64,000 bases of DNA, taken from Gordonia polyisoprenivorans (GTDB lineage: Bacteria; Actinomycetota; Actinomycetes; Mycobacteriales; Mycobacteriaceae). Of the stretch, positions 36,146-45,125 are shown one piece after another. The notes beneath the pieces were generated by a model. That model saw only the letters and a list, made by a program, of their open reading frames with translations. It had not been told where the DNA came from and ran no database searches. Each line of letters begins with the position of its first letter. The first letter of the stretch is position 1. The translations under genes and the position numbers were made by a program. Location of the stretch: contig NZ_CP072203.1 of NCBI RefSeq assembly GCF_017654315.1, positions 744,001-808,000 of the forward strand. Reading direction: 5' to 3'.

Positions 36146-37677
36146 TGCGTTTCTCGTCGGTGGTGCAGGCGTCGACCGCGGTTGCGGCGACACGCTCCCG
36201 CACCGCGAAAACCGCTGTGCTGCGCGAACTCCTCGCCATCGCCGCCGACGAGGTGGGTCTTGTGGTGGCGTGGTTGTCGGGTGAGATCCCGCAGGGACGC
36301 CTCGGAATCGGCTGGCGCACCGTCCGAGGAATCGATGCGGCGCCGATATCCGACGAGGAGTCGCTGCTGACGGTGGCAGAGGTCGACGACACCTTCACCC
36401 GGTTGGCGACGACGTCAGGTGCCGGGTCGGTGCCCGCCCGAGCGGAGTTGCTGGGCAACCTCTTCGGCCGCGCCACCGCCGACGAACAGAACTTCTTGCT
36501 CAGGCTGCTCACCGGCGAACTGCGGCAGGGTGCGCTCGCCGGGGTGATGGTGGAGGCGATCATCGCGGTGTCGGATCAACCCGCACCACTGGTCCGTCGA
36601 GCGCACATGCTCACCGGGTCCCTGTCGGAGACCGCGACGTCGGCGATCGACGGTGGCCGTGCCGTCTTGGAAGGCATCGGCCTGCAGGTGGGGCGGGCGG
36701 TGTCGCCGATGCTGGCGACACCCGCGGAGGATCTCGACTCGGCGTTGGCGAGTCTCGGACCGGATCTCGTCGTCGACCACAAACTCGACGGAGCCCGCAT
36801 CCAGGTGCACCGCGACGGTGATGAGGTGGCCGTCTTCACCCGTACCCTCAACGACGTGACGGCACGGGTGCCGGATCTCGTTGCGGCAGTACGAGAACTG
36901 CCGCTGCGCTCGGTGATCCTCGACGGGGAGACCCTGACCCTGTTCGACGACGGCCGGCCTCGCCCGTTCCAGGAGACGATGAGTCGGTTCGGGTCGATGG
37001 TGGAGGAGGACGCCGGGGTCGACAGTGGTCCGCGGTTGTTGCGCCCCTTCTTCTTCGATTGTCTCCACCTCGACGGCGAGGATCTGATCGACCGGCCCCT
37101 CGTCGAGCGGCTCGACGCGCTGGATTCGTTTGCGCCGCATCTGCGGATCACATCGGTACGCAATCCGACGCCCGAGCAGGCCCGGCAAACCCTCGAGGCC
37201 GCATTGGCCGCCGGTCACGAGGGCGTCATGGTGAAGTCGTTGTCGGGACCGTACGCGGCCGGTCGACGGGGCAAGGCCTGGCAGAAGGTGAAGCCGGTGC
37301 ACACCCTCGACCTCGTCGTCCTCGCCGCCGAGTGGGGGTCGGGGCGCAGGACCGGATACCTCTCGAACATCCATCTGGGGGCACGTGATCCCGATGGTGG
37401 ACCCCCGGTGATGGTCGGCAAGACGTTCAAGGGGCTCACCGACAAACTGCTCCAGTGGCAGACCGAGGAGTTCCCGAAACACGAAGACCGCCGCGATTCG
37501 TGGACGGTCTACCTGCATCCCGAGATCGTCGTCGAGATCGAACTCGATGGTGTACAACGCAGTTCGCGGTACCCGGGTGGAGTGGCGCTCCGATTCGCCC
37601 GCGTGCTGCGGTACCGCCCAGACAAGACCGCCGACCTCGCCGACACCATCGATGCGGTGCGCGGGCTCCTGCGGTGA
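36145..37677 (+). CDS. ligB: ATP-dependent DNA ligase
   Basis: A 510-residue ATP-dependent ligase of the mycobacterial LigB type, similar in length to M. tuberculosis Rv3062. The N-terminal DNA-binding region covers ~1-190. The adenylation motif DHKLDGARIQVH carries the nucleotide-binding Lys213. ILDGETL, FFFDCLHLDG, EGVMVKSL and KAWQKVKP are motifs III to V, and an OB-fold domain closes the protein. It joins nicks using ATP. It overlaps the SulP gene by one base, so the two are probably co-transcribed although functionally unrelated. Confidence 0.93.
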   Translation: MRFSSVVQASTAVAATRSRTAKTAVLRELLAIAADEVGLVVAWLSGEIPQGRLGIGWRTVRGIDAAPISDEESLLTVAEVDDTFTRLATTSGAGSVPARAELLGNLFGRATADEQNFLLRLLTGELRQGALAGVMVEAIIAVSDQPAPLVRRAHMLTGSLSETATSAIDGGRAVLEGIGLQVGRAVSPMLATPAEDLDSALASLGPDLVVDHKLDGARIQVHRDGDEVAVFTRTLNDVTARVPDLVAAVRELPLRSVILDGETLTLFDDGRPRPFQETMSRFGSMVEEDAGVDSGPRLLRPFFFDCLHLDGEDLIDRPLVERLDALDSFAPHLRITSVRNPTPEQARQTLEAALAAGHEGVMVKSLSGPYAAGRRGKAWQKVKPVHTLDLVVLAAEWGSGRRTGYLSNIHLGARDPDGGPPVMVGKTFKGLTDKLLQWQTEEFPKHEDRRDSWTVYLHPEIVVEIELDGVQRSSRYPGGVALRFARVLRYRPDKTADLADTIDAVRGLLR

Positions 37678-38198
37678 GGGTGTGGTCCGATTCCAGCTTC
37701 GGCGCAAGCGGTCTCGAGGCTCGCCGCACGCGGCTCGCACCTCGACCAGCGGGGGAAAGACGACTCGCCTTTGAAGGATGCTCCGCGCTTCCCGCCCGAT
37801 GGCCGACCCACTCCGGTGGTCGAGGTGCCGAGGAGCGTTAGCGACGAGCCTCGAGACCTGGTGTGCCGACGGGTATCCGGGCCACGGTGGTTCGATTCTA
37901 GCTTCGGCACAAGAGGTCTCGAGGATCGCCGCACGCGGCTCGCACCTCGACCATCGAGGGGAGCCGTCTCATCCCGGTGGTCGAGGTGCCGAGGAGCGTT
38001 AGCGACGAGCCTCGAGACCTAGTGTGCTGAAGGGATTCCGGGCTACGGTGGTTCGTTTCCAGCTTCGGCACAAGCGGACTCGAGGCACCTCGACCATCGG
38101 GAGGGGACGGTTCTCGATCATCGGGGGAAGGTTGTCGACTATCGGGGCAGGCCGCTCGATCGCGAAACTACTCGAGTGTTTGGAGCAGGCGCCGCAAG
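37678..38198. repeat. Cluster of ~44-bp alternating intergenic repeats (cluster 4)
   Basis: The largest cluster, between convergent ligB and the DUF294-type gene. Copies alternate in orientation: reverse at about 37711-37750, forward at 37816-37859, reverse at 37912-37954, forward at 37976-38019, and a shortened reverse copy at about 38072-38101. The two forward copies are identical over about 44 bases (GGTGGTCGAGGTGCCGAGG ... CCTCGAGACC). Fragments of CTCGACCATCGGG follow to 38160. No coding frame is credible. Confidence 0.85.
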
Positions 38199-40043
38199 TC
38201 AGTTGAGGGGCACCGTGATTCGCGTGCGGACCCGGCGCTGGATGTCGCTGATCTCGCGAACGCCTTCGCTGAGCATGCTGCGTTCCAAGGGGGACAGGTC
38301 GCTGAGGACGATGACGTCTCCGGGGGTGTGGCCGGCGCGGAGTTGGGTGATCTGGTGACGAAGCCGCAGGCGCTGGGTCATCGCGAAAACCTCGTGCAGC
38401 AGTGAGGCTTCCGCGGAGGTGAGGGTGCCCACGTCGACGGCGCTGTGCAGGCGCGCAGGAGTGGGGGCGGAGGTGATGCCCGCAGTCAGGCCGGCCCAGC
38501 GCGCGAGGTTCACGATGGGTGCGATGACGTGCGCCTTCAGGTCGACGGTGCCGCCGCGTCGGGACAGGACGTCACGCAGGCTCCGTACGCGGGGCCGCAG
38601 CGACAGCGCGTTGAGTAGTTGCAGGCGTAGGGCTTCGGGATGGTCGGCGGGCATCGACGAGAATGCCGAGGGGGCTGTGTGCAGACTCTCGGGGCCGAGG
38701 ATGACGCGCCCGTCGATCAGCAGTGACGACATGATGAGACCGTGGTCGGCGAGTGGTGCTGTCAACCATCGGCGTGCCGCGAGCAGCCAGTCGTCGCAGG
38801 ATCGCGAGAAGCTCGGGGAGAAGGCGACGGCACCGTTGGTGTCGGCGGGTAGACCGCAGTCGTCGAGGATCGTGTGGGTGCGACGGGCCAACGCGCGGAA
38901 TTCGTCTGCCGAACGGTCGCCGTCGTCGATCCAGCTGAGGGCGGAGTCCACGTCGGAGGACGGCATGGCCTCCCGGCGCGCCACGCTACCCAGGGTGATC
39001 CAGGCGAAGCCCGACAGCTCGGGGTGGTCTTCGAGGGCGAGTTCGACGGCACGGCGGGCTGTGGTGTCGATGATCAACGACAGCACACCGCAGGTGGATT
39101 CGGCGTCGAGCCCCGCGCTGACGAGGTCATCGGCCAAGCGTGGCATGGCCTGGGTTGCCGATGCGAGTGCGGCGACATCGGTGGAATGAGCGATTCGTCG
39201 TTGCAGTGAGCCGCCACGGCTCGCGGCGACCAGCAGATCGGTCTCCTCGAGTACCCCGATGGCGCGGCCGCGCGGAGAACACACCGGCATGTGACGAACG
39301 CCGGCCTCCAACATCTCCAGCCAGGTGGTGATCGCGTAGCGCCCGGCGTCGACGGAGCGCGCCGGTGCGGTCATCACCTCGGCGACCGGCACACCCGGTG
39401 ATCGTCCGGCACCGACGACGCGGTGGGTGACGTCGCCTTCGGTGACGATTCCCAGTGTGCCGTCGGGCAACTCGACCAGCACACATGACTGCCCGGCCGC
39501 ACCCATCGCACGCACCGCCTCGACCACGGGCGTGTGGGGAGCGACGAACACCGGAGCGTCACGGATCAACGACGACACCCGCGTCGTCGACGACCAGCCT
39601 GCGGTGGGTGCGGGCCGGGCGGAGATGGACTGCCAGGCCGACTCGGCGAGAAAGGTCAATCCCGACCGTCTGCCGAGCACAACGCGTACCTCGTCGGCGG
39701 GCAATGCGATGGCCGACGCCGGCTCGGCAGCACGTGCGACGAACCGAGCCTCGCCGCCGATGATGAGCGGTATGTAACCGAACAACGCTCCTGGGCCGAG
39801 TGATTCGAACACGTCCGGGTGGTCGAGATCTGCTCCCGGAGCCGTCAGCTCCACCCGCCCGGAGCGGACCATGAACACCGCATCCGCGGAGCCGTCACCG
39901 TATTCGGCGATGACCTCGCCGGAACGGAATCGACGGATACTCGCGCCGGCGGCGATCCGTGCCAGCTCGTCGTCGGCCAGCTCCTGGAAAGGTGAATGGG
40001 CTCCCAGGAATTCGACGGTGTCGGAGTCCTCGGACCCGGCCAT
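38199..40043 (-). CDS. cNMP-binding/CBS/DUF294 nucleotidyltransferase-like signalling protein
   Basis: 614 residues from the ATG at 40043; a GTG directly before it abuts the stop of the choline dehydrogenase-like gene (TGA-GTG-ATG). Order: a cyclic-nucleotide-binding domain at ~10-130 (FRSGEVIAEYGDGSADAVFM), two CBS repeats at ~160-285 (MTAPARSVDAGRYAITTWLE), a DUF294 nucleotidyltransferase core with GSVARREAMPSSDVDSALSW near 350-370, and the DUF294 C-terminal helical domain. The GS...SDxD motif is that of nucleotidyltransferases such as PII-uridylyltransferase. Being last in the choline operon suggests control of transport or metabolism, but its target is unknown. Confidence 0.82.
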   Translation of the reverse strand: MAGSEDSDTVEFLGAHSPFQELADDELARIAAGASIRRFRSGEVIAEYGDGSADAVFMVRSGRVELTAPGADLDHPDVFESLGPGALFGYIPLIIGGEARFVARAAEPASAIALPADEVRVVLGRRSGLTFLAESAWQSISARPAPTAGWSSTTRVSSLIRDAPVFVAPHTPVVEAVRAMGAAGQSCVLVELPDGTLGIVTEGDVTHRVVGAGRSPGVPVAEVMTAPARSVDAGRYAITTWLEMLEAGVRHMPVCSPRGRAIGVLEETDLLVAASRGGSLQRRIAHSTDVAALASATQAMPRLADDLVSAGLDAESTCGVLSLIIDTTARRAVELALEDHPELSGFAWITLGSVARREAMPSSDVDSALSWIDDGDRSADEFRALARRTHTILDDCGLPADTNGAVAFSPSFSRSCDDWLLAARRWLTAPLADHGLIMSSLLIDGRVILGPESLHTAPSAFSSMPADHPEALRLQLLNALSLRPRVRSLRDVLSRRGGTVDLKAHVIAPIVNLARWAGLTAGITSAPTPARLHSAVDVGTLTSAEASLLHEVFAMTQRLRLRHQITQLRAGHTPGDVIVLSDLSPLERSMLSEGVREISDIQRRVRTRITVPLN

Positions 40044-40046
40044 CAC

Positions 40047-41612
40047 TCAGGTACCGGACCGGATCAGGTCGGCGCATTTCTCGGCCATCGTCATCACCGT
40101 GATGTTGGGGTTGACGATCGGCAGATTGGGCATCGCCGACGCGTCGACAACCCGTAAACCGCTGACCCCCTTGACCTTGAGCGTTGGATCGAGCACCGCC
40201 ATCGGGTCGCTGACGGCACCCATTCGCGCGGTGGCGGCCGGGTGGTAGACGGTGTTGTGGGTCTTGTGGAAGTAGTCGATGATCTCGTCGTCGGTGGTGA
40301 CGTCGGGGCCCGGGGCGAGTTCGCGGGCCACCCATTCCCGCAGCGGTGACTGCTCGGCGATCCGGCGGGCGAGCTTGACACCGGCGAGCATGACGCGTTC
40401 GTCGTGGCCGTCCGGATCGGTGAAGTAGCGCGGGTCGACCTTGGGCCGGTCCCGGAAATCCCGTGACCGCAGACGTACGGTTCCGCGTGATCGTCCCTGG
40501 GTGACGTTGGGGGTCAGGCAGAATCCGTTCTCGGTGGTCGGATAGCCCCAGCGCAGGGTGTTCATGTCGAAGGGCACACTGCCGTAGTGCATCATCAGAT
40601 CCGAATGGTCCAGCCCCTCCTGGGTGGTGGTGAACAATCCGATCTCCCACCACTGGGTGGAGTCGGTGACCATCGGGCGGGCGGCCTCCCAGAACACCAG
40701 TCCCTCGACGTGGTCGTCGAGATTCTCCCCGACGCCGGGGGAGTCGACGCGCACGGTCACGCCCATCTCGCGCAGATGCTCGGCCGGTCCGATCCCGCTG
40801 AGCATCAAGAGTTTCGGCGTATCGATGGCACCGGCGGTGACGATCACCTCGTGGTTGGCGGTCACCTCGTCATAGCCGGTGAGGTCGGGGCGTTGGAATC
40901 GAACTCCGGTGGCGCGCAACGAATCGTCGATTAGGATCTCGCTGATCCAGCTGTCGGTGAGCACGGTGAGGTTGGGGCGGGTGCCGAGAATGGGATGCAG
41001 GTACGCGTGCGAGGTCGACATGCGCTCGCCGGCCTCGTTGGCGTTGATCTGAAACCATCCGGCACCGTTGAGATGCCACTGGTCGCGATTGAACTGCACG
41101 GTGGGCAGACCGACCTTCGCGGCGGCGTCGAGGACGGCCTGGCCGCACGGGTCCACCGGCGGAACGTCACGCAACCGGACCGGTCCGTCATGGCCGTGCG
41201 GATAGCCCTGATAGTCGCCGTCGGCGACGTTGTTCTCGACGCGGGACACGTAGGGCAGCACGCCGTCGGGCCCCCAGCCGGTCGCGCCGGCCGCCTCCCA
41301 GTTGCGCAGTCCCTGGGCCAACGGCCAGAACGCGATACACGAATTGTGTGAGGAGCACCCGCCGAGCACCTTGGCGCGGGCGTGACGCATGAAGCTGTTC
41401 CCGCGCTCCTGTGGTTCGACCGGATAGTCCCAGTCGTACCCGGAGTCGAGTAGATGCATCCATTCCTTGAGTACCAGGATGTTCGGATCGTCGACGTCGC
41501 TGGGCCCGGCCTCGATCAGGCAGACCGTGACCGCCGGATCCTCGGAAAGGCGTGCGGCGAGCACACATCCGGCGGTCCCGCCACCGGCGATGACGTAGTC
41601 GTAAGAGGTCAT
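40047..41612 (-). CDS. betA: Choline dehydrogenase-like GMC oxidoreductase
   Basis: 521 residues from the ATG at 41612. It is a FAD-dependent GMC-family enzyme: DYVIAGGGTAGCVLAARLSE at the N terminus, the signature KVLGGCSSHNSCIAFW near 85, GAIDTPKLLMLSGIGPAEHL near 265, and the C-terminal HNTVYHPAATARMGAVSDP and VVDASAMPNLPIVNPN with the catalytic His/Asn pair. Alcohol substrates vary within GMC, but its position between a permease and betB strongly favours choline to betaine aldehyde. Confidence 0.85.
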   Translation of the reverse strand: MTSYDYVIAGGGTAGCVLAARLSEDPAVTVCLIEAGPSDVDDPNILVLKEWMHLLDSGYDWDYPVEPQERGNSFMRHARAKVLGGCSSHNSCIAFWPLAQGLRNWEAAGATGWGPDGVLPYVSRVENNVADGDYQGYPHGHDGPVRLRDVPPVDPCGQAVLDAAAKVGLPTVQFNRDQWHLNGAGWFQINANEAGERMSTSHAYLHPILGTRPNLTVLTDSWISEILIDDSLRATGVRFQRPDLTGYDEVTANHEVIVTAGAIDTPKLLMLSGIGPAEHLREMGVTVRVDSPGVGENLDDHVEGLVFWEAARPMVTDSTQWWEIGLFTTTQEGLDHSDLMMHYGSVPFDMNTLRWGYPTTENGFCLTPNVTQGRSRGTVRLRSRDFRDRPKVDPRYFTDPDGHDERVMLAGVKLARRIAEQSPLREWVARELAPGPDVTTDDEIIDYFHKTHNTVYHPAATARMGAVSDPMAVLDPTLKVKGVSGLRVVDASAMPNLPIVNPNITVMTMAEKCADLIRSGT

Positions 41613-41676
41613 GAGCGTGCTCAGATCCTTTCGGGGGTGAGGTGGCGAGGCGGGATACGACCGGCAGGACAGTCGC

Positions 41677-43245
41677 TCACAGTCCGCCGCCGATCTCGTC
41701 GGCGGTGGGCAGCTTTGTTGCGGTGGAGTGGGATTCGAGCACGCCGATGTGGCGACGGCCGACGGTGAGGTACCAGAGGAAGCCGACGCCGAAGATGATG
41801 CCGATGTAGACGAAGGCGCCCCAGGTGTTGTACCAGGGTTCGCCATAGATCTCCGAGCGTGGCCACGCGAGGTTGAGCGCCATGCCCACACCCCAGACCA
41901 CGGCGACGATGTTCACCGGCAGGCCCCACCGGCCCATGGTGAAGTATCCGCCCTCGGCCAGGTCCTTCGGCGGCCACTCCCCGCGAAACCGCTTGGCCAG
42001 CAACGGCCCGGTGACCAAGAGGTAGGCCAGGTAGATCATGATGATCGCGATGGAGGTCAGCACGGTGAAGATCTTGGGCTGACCGACATTGATGACCAGA
42101 ATGAGGACGGCGACGACCCCGATCACCAGCGACGGGATCACCGGAGTCTGCCGGACGGGATCGACCTTGGCGAGTTTCTCACCGAAGGGCAGGGCATTGT
42201 CGCGGGCCATCGCGAACATCAGCCGAATGGCCGCGGTGTGCACGGCCAGTGAGCAGACGAAGACCGCGACGACGATCGCGACGAGGAAGACCTTGCTCGC
42301 CGGCCCCCACATCACCTGCTCGACAATGTACTGCAGGCCACCGGAGGCGTCACCGAGCTTCGGATCCGACAGGTTCGGCGCGGCCATGATCGCGAATACC
42401 AGGATGGCACCGCCGATCACGAACGAGGCGAGAATGGCCCGCAGGATCGCCTTGGGTGCGGTTCGGCGGGGTTCGACGGTCTCCTCACCGAGCGAACTCG
42501 CGGTGTCGAAGCCGTACATCACGTACCCGGAGGCCAGCGACGCGATCAGGAACGCCCCAAGATAGCCGCTGCTCTCGCCCGCGCCATAGCCGTTGGTGGA
42601 GAAGAAGATCTGCGGACCACGAGTGATGTTGCAGGCCAGAATGATCGCGATCAACACCGCCGCGATCAGCTCGACGAACACACCGACGGAATTGATCAAT
42701 GACATCAGCCGGACGCTCCAGGCGTTGATGGCCGTGGTCAGAGCGATGAGGATCGCGCCAAGGATGACCGCATTGACCGCATAGTCGGTGGCATCGTCAC
42801 CGCTGCCGTAGATCTGGAAGCCGCTCCACAGTCGGGGCAGATTGAGCTGCATCGCCAGGGCGACCGCCGCGAGAGTGACCACCGATGCGGTGAACATCAG
42901 CCAGCCCGCCGACCATCCAACGCGTTGGCTCCCGAGTCGCTTGGCCCAGTTGTAGACCGATCCGGCCACCGGATATTTTGCGGCGAGCTCCATGAAACAC
43001 AGTGCGACGCAGAGCTGCCCGACGAAGACCATCGGCCATGACCACAGATAGGCCGGGCCGGCGTTGCCGAAACCGACGTAGAACAGCTGGAAGGTGCCGG
43101 TCAGGATCGAGATGTAGCTGACGCCCGCGGCGAAGCTGGCGAACTTGCCGATGGAGCGGTCGAGGGACTCCTTGTAGCCGAAGTCGGACAGGCCGTACGA
43201 TTCGTCCGCCGAATCCTTCGGCGCACCAGTGGGAGCTGTACTCAT
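41677..43245 (-). CDS. APC-superfamily permease, probable choline/betaine uptake
   Basis: A 522-residue permease with about twelve hydrophobic segments and the APC features PVAGSVYNWAKRLGSQR near residue 93 and YGFDTASSLGEETVEPRR near 244. It starts inside the betB stop codon (ATGA) and precedes the GMC gene by 64 bases, so it belongs to the choline operon. The substrate is probably choline or a related quaternary amine, inferred from context. It is not a BCCT-type BetT transporter. A general amino-acid permease is the alternative. Confidence 0.85.
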   Translation of the reverse strand: MSTAPTGAPKDSADESYGLSDFGYKESLDRSIGKFASFAAGVSYISILTGTFQLFYVGFGNAGPAYLWSWPMVFVGQLCVALCFMELAAKYPVAGSVYNWAKRLGSQRVGWSAGWLMFTASVVTLAAVALAMQLNLPRLWSGFQIYGSGDDATDYAVNAVILGAILIALTTAINAWSVRLMSLINSVGVFVELIAAVLIAIILACNITRGPQIFFSTNGYGAGESSGYLGAFLIASLASGYVMYGFDTASSLGEETVEPRRTAPKAILRAILASFVIGGAILVFAIMAAPNLSDPKLGDASGGLQYIVEQVMWGPASKVFLVAIVVAVFVCSLAVHTAAIRLMFAMARDNALPFGEKLAKVDPVRQTPVIPSLVIGVVAVLILVINVGQPKIFTVLTSIAIIMIYLAYLLVTGPLLAKRFRGEWPPKDLAEGGYFTMGRWGLPVNIVAVVWGVGMALNLAWPRSEIYGEPWYNTWGAFVYIGIIFGVGFLWYLTVGRRHIGVLESHSTATKLPTADEIGGGL

Positions 43246-44801
43246 TGATCGTCCTTCTGTTGATCATCCTCGCGCGGAGTGAACCACTGCGACGCCGACG
43301 GCGCGGTGTTGTGCCAGATATGTTTGTTCTCTTGGTATTCCGCGAGACCGGTGGGGCCGAGTTCACGTCCGTTGCCGGACTTCCCGAATCCGCCCCATTC
43401 GGCTGCCGGGGTGTAGTAGCCGAAGTCGTTGAGCCACACCGTGCCGTGGCGCAGGCCGCGCACCATGCGTTCGCCCAACGCGGCGTCGGAGGTGCGCACC
43501 CCGGCCGCCAGCCCGTAATCGGTGTCGTTGCCCAGGGTGAGTGCCTGCTCCTCGGTATCGAATCGCTCGACGGTGAGGATCGGTCCGAAGGTCTCGTCGC
43601 GGACCACCGACATCGTGCGATCGCAGTGGTCGAAGATGGTGGGCGCGAACCAGTATCCGCCGGGTGCGAGTCCCTCACGTTCGGGATGTCCACCGCCGCA
43701 GCGCAACTGTGCGCCCTCGGCGATGGCCGACGCGACGTGGGCGGTCATCTTGTCCAACTGGGCCTGCGACACCAGGGGACCGGTCTTGGCGGCCGGGTCG
43801 AGTCCGTTGCCCATGACGATCTGGTCGGCCCGGGCGACGAGGGCGTCGACGAAGTCGTCGGCGATCGATTCGTGGACGATGAGCCGCGTGCCGGATGAGC
43901 AGACCTGGCCCGAGTGCAGGAACACCCCGGCGAGTACCTGTTCGACCGACGAGTCCCAGTCGGCGTCGGCGAAGACGATGTGCGGATTCTTTCCGCCGAG
44001 TTCGACGGCGACCTTGGTGACGTGGCGCGCGGCGGTCTCGGAGATGATCCGCCCGGTGGCGAGCCCGCCGGTGAAGGAGATGAAATCGACCTCGTCGGTG
44101 TCGGTGAGGGCGGAGCCCAGCGAGGAGCCAGCTCCCTGAACGAGATTCAGCACACCTGCAGGCACACCGGCCTCCTCGCACAACCGGACGAACGCAATGG
44201 TGCTCAGCGGGGTGACCTCGCTGGGCTTGGCGACCATTGTGCAACCAGCGGCCAACGCAGGGGCGATCTTCCACGAGATCTGCAGAAGTGGATAGTTCCA
44301 CGGTGCGATCAGCACACAGACCCCGATGGGTTCGCGCACCACTCGGCTGATCACCCCGGGCACCCCGGTGTCGACGGCCCGATCGGCCTCGGTCTCCACC
44401 AGACTTGCGTAATAACGGAAAACCGATTCGACGTCGTCGATGTCGATCTCGCTCTCGGCCAGCGTTTTTCCGGTGTCGAGTGTCTCGATACGGGCGAGTT
44501 CGGCCTTGTCCCGAACGAGTAGATCGGCGATGCGGCGTAGCAGTGCGGCGCGCTCGGCGACCGGGGTGGCCGGCCACCGGCCGTCGTCGAAGGTGGTGCG
44601 GGCCGCCGCGATCGCCGCGGTCACATCCTCGGAGGTGGCCTCGTCGACTCGGATGAAGCTCTCACCGAGGGCGGGGTTGATGATCTCGCGGGTACCGCCG
44701 TCGGCGGCGTGATGCCACCGCCCGGCGGTGAACAGTTGGGCCTCGCCCAAAAGCGGCGATGAAAAGGTGTTCGACGAGACGGACTGATCGGTGGTGCTCA
44801 C
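43242..44801 (-). CDS. betB: Betaine-aldehyde dehydrogenase
   Basis: 519 residues from a GTG at 44801, chosen for GGAGAGG eight bases upstream. An aldehyde dehydrogenase with the catalytic Glu in VELGGKNPHIVF and the Cys in LHSGQVCSSGTRL. The late WLNDFGYYTPAAEWGGFGKS resembles betaine-aldehyde dehydrogenases. It would convert betaine aldehyde to glycine betaine, using the product of the GMC enzyme encoded two genes downstream. It is first in the operon. A conserved promoter element lies ~190 bases upstream and a tandem 15-bp repeat lies in the leader. Confidence 0.87.
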   Translation of the reverse strand: MSTTDQSVSSNTFSSPLLGEAQLFTAGRWHHAADGGTREIINPALGESFIRVDEATSEDVTAAIAAARTTFDDGRWPATPVAERAALLRRIADLLVRDKAELARIETLDTGKTLAESEIDIDDVESVFRYYASLVETEADRAVDTGVPGVISRVVREPIGVCVLIAPWNYPLLQISWKIAPALAAGCTMVAKPSEVTPLSTIAFVRLCEEAGVPAGVLNLVQGAGSSLGSALTDTDEVDFISFTGGLATGRIISETAARHVTKVAVELGGKNPHIVFADADWDSSVEQVLAGVFLHSGQVCSSGTRLIVHESIADDFVDALVARADQIVMGNGLDPAAKTGPLVSQAQLDKMTAHVASAIAEGAQLRCGGGHPEREGLAPGGYWFAPTIFDHCDRTMSVVRDETFGPILTVERFDTEEQALTLGNDTDYGLAAGVRTSDAALGERMVRGLRHGTVWLNDFGYYTPAAEWGGFGKSGNGRELGPTGLAEYQENKHIWHNTAPSASQWFTPREDDQQKDDQ

Positions 44802-44844
44802 GTGAAGTGGCCTCTCCGCGATGGTGGATGGTGTTCTCACGACT

Positions 44845-44874
44845 GGTGACGAAGACGGGGGTGACGAAGACGGG
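44845..44874. repeat. Tandem 15-bp direct repeat in the betB leader
   Basis: GGTGACGAAGACGGG occurs twice back to back (44845-44859 and 44860-44874), 44-73 bases upstream of the betB start and inside the predicted 5' leader. It could be a regulator site or a slippage product. The rest of the 44802-44990 leader shows nothing recognisable. Confidence 0.7.
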
Positions 44875-44990
44875 ATGAACATGACGAGACAGCGAACACG
44901 AACGAGTGCGTGGGACGCGCCCACGGTGGCGGTCAGGGCTCGCACGGGCGCGTGGACGTGCGCGAGCGCCTACGGACGACGGTTCTCGGT

Positions 44991-45056
44991 GTTGCTTCGT
45001 GCGCAACTCTGCGCATCTGTTGCAACAAGTGTTGTGCCAGCCCGGTGTTCTGTCAA
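44991..45056 (-). promoter_or_regulatory. betB promoter with conserved operator-like element
   Basis: On the minus strand: -35 TTGACA (45056-45051), a 17-base spacer, -10-like AACACT (45033-45028), then the 44-bp element at 44991-45034 that matches the gbcA element. It contains GTTGC-N7-GCAAC, the 10-bp palindrome TGTTGCAACA (45018-45027) and CAACA-AG-TGTTG (45023-45034). Orientation relative to the gene is the same as at gbcA. Confidence 0.7.
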
Positions 45057-45125
45057 TAGGTGAGGAGCTCATGGCTGCGCCGGCTCCCGTCACCGAGAGG
45101 ACGTGAGCCGGTCTGGGCGCCATGA

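Noticed and set aside
34339..37677. One open frame spanning the SulP and ligase region, suggesting a fusion protein
   Set aside because: Over the SulP stretch this frame gives a low-complexity Arg/Pro-rich product out of register with the clear SulP protein. The ligase has its own ATG at 36145 overlapping the SulP stop by one base.
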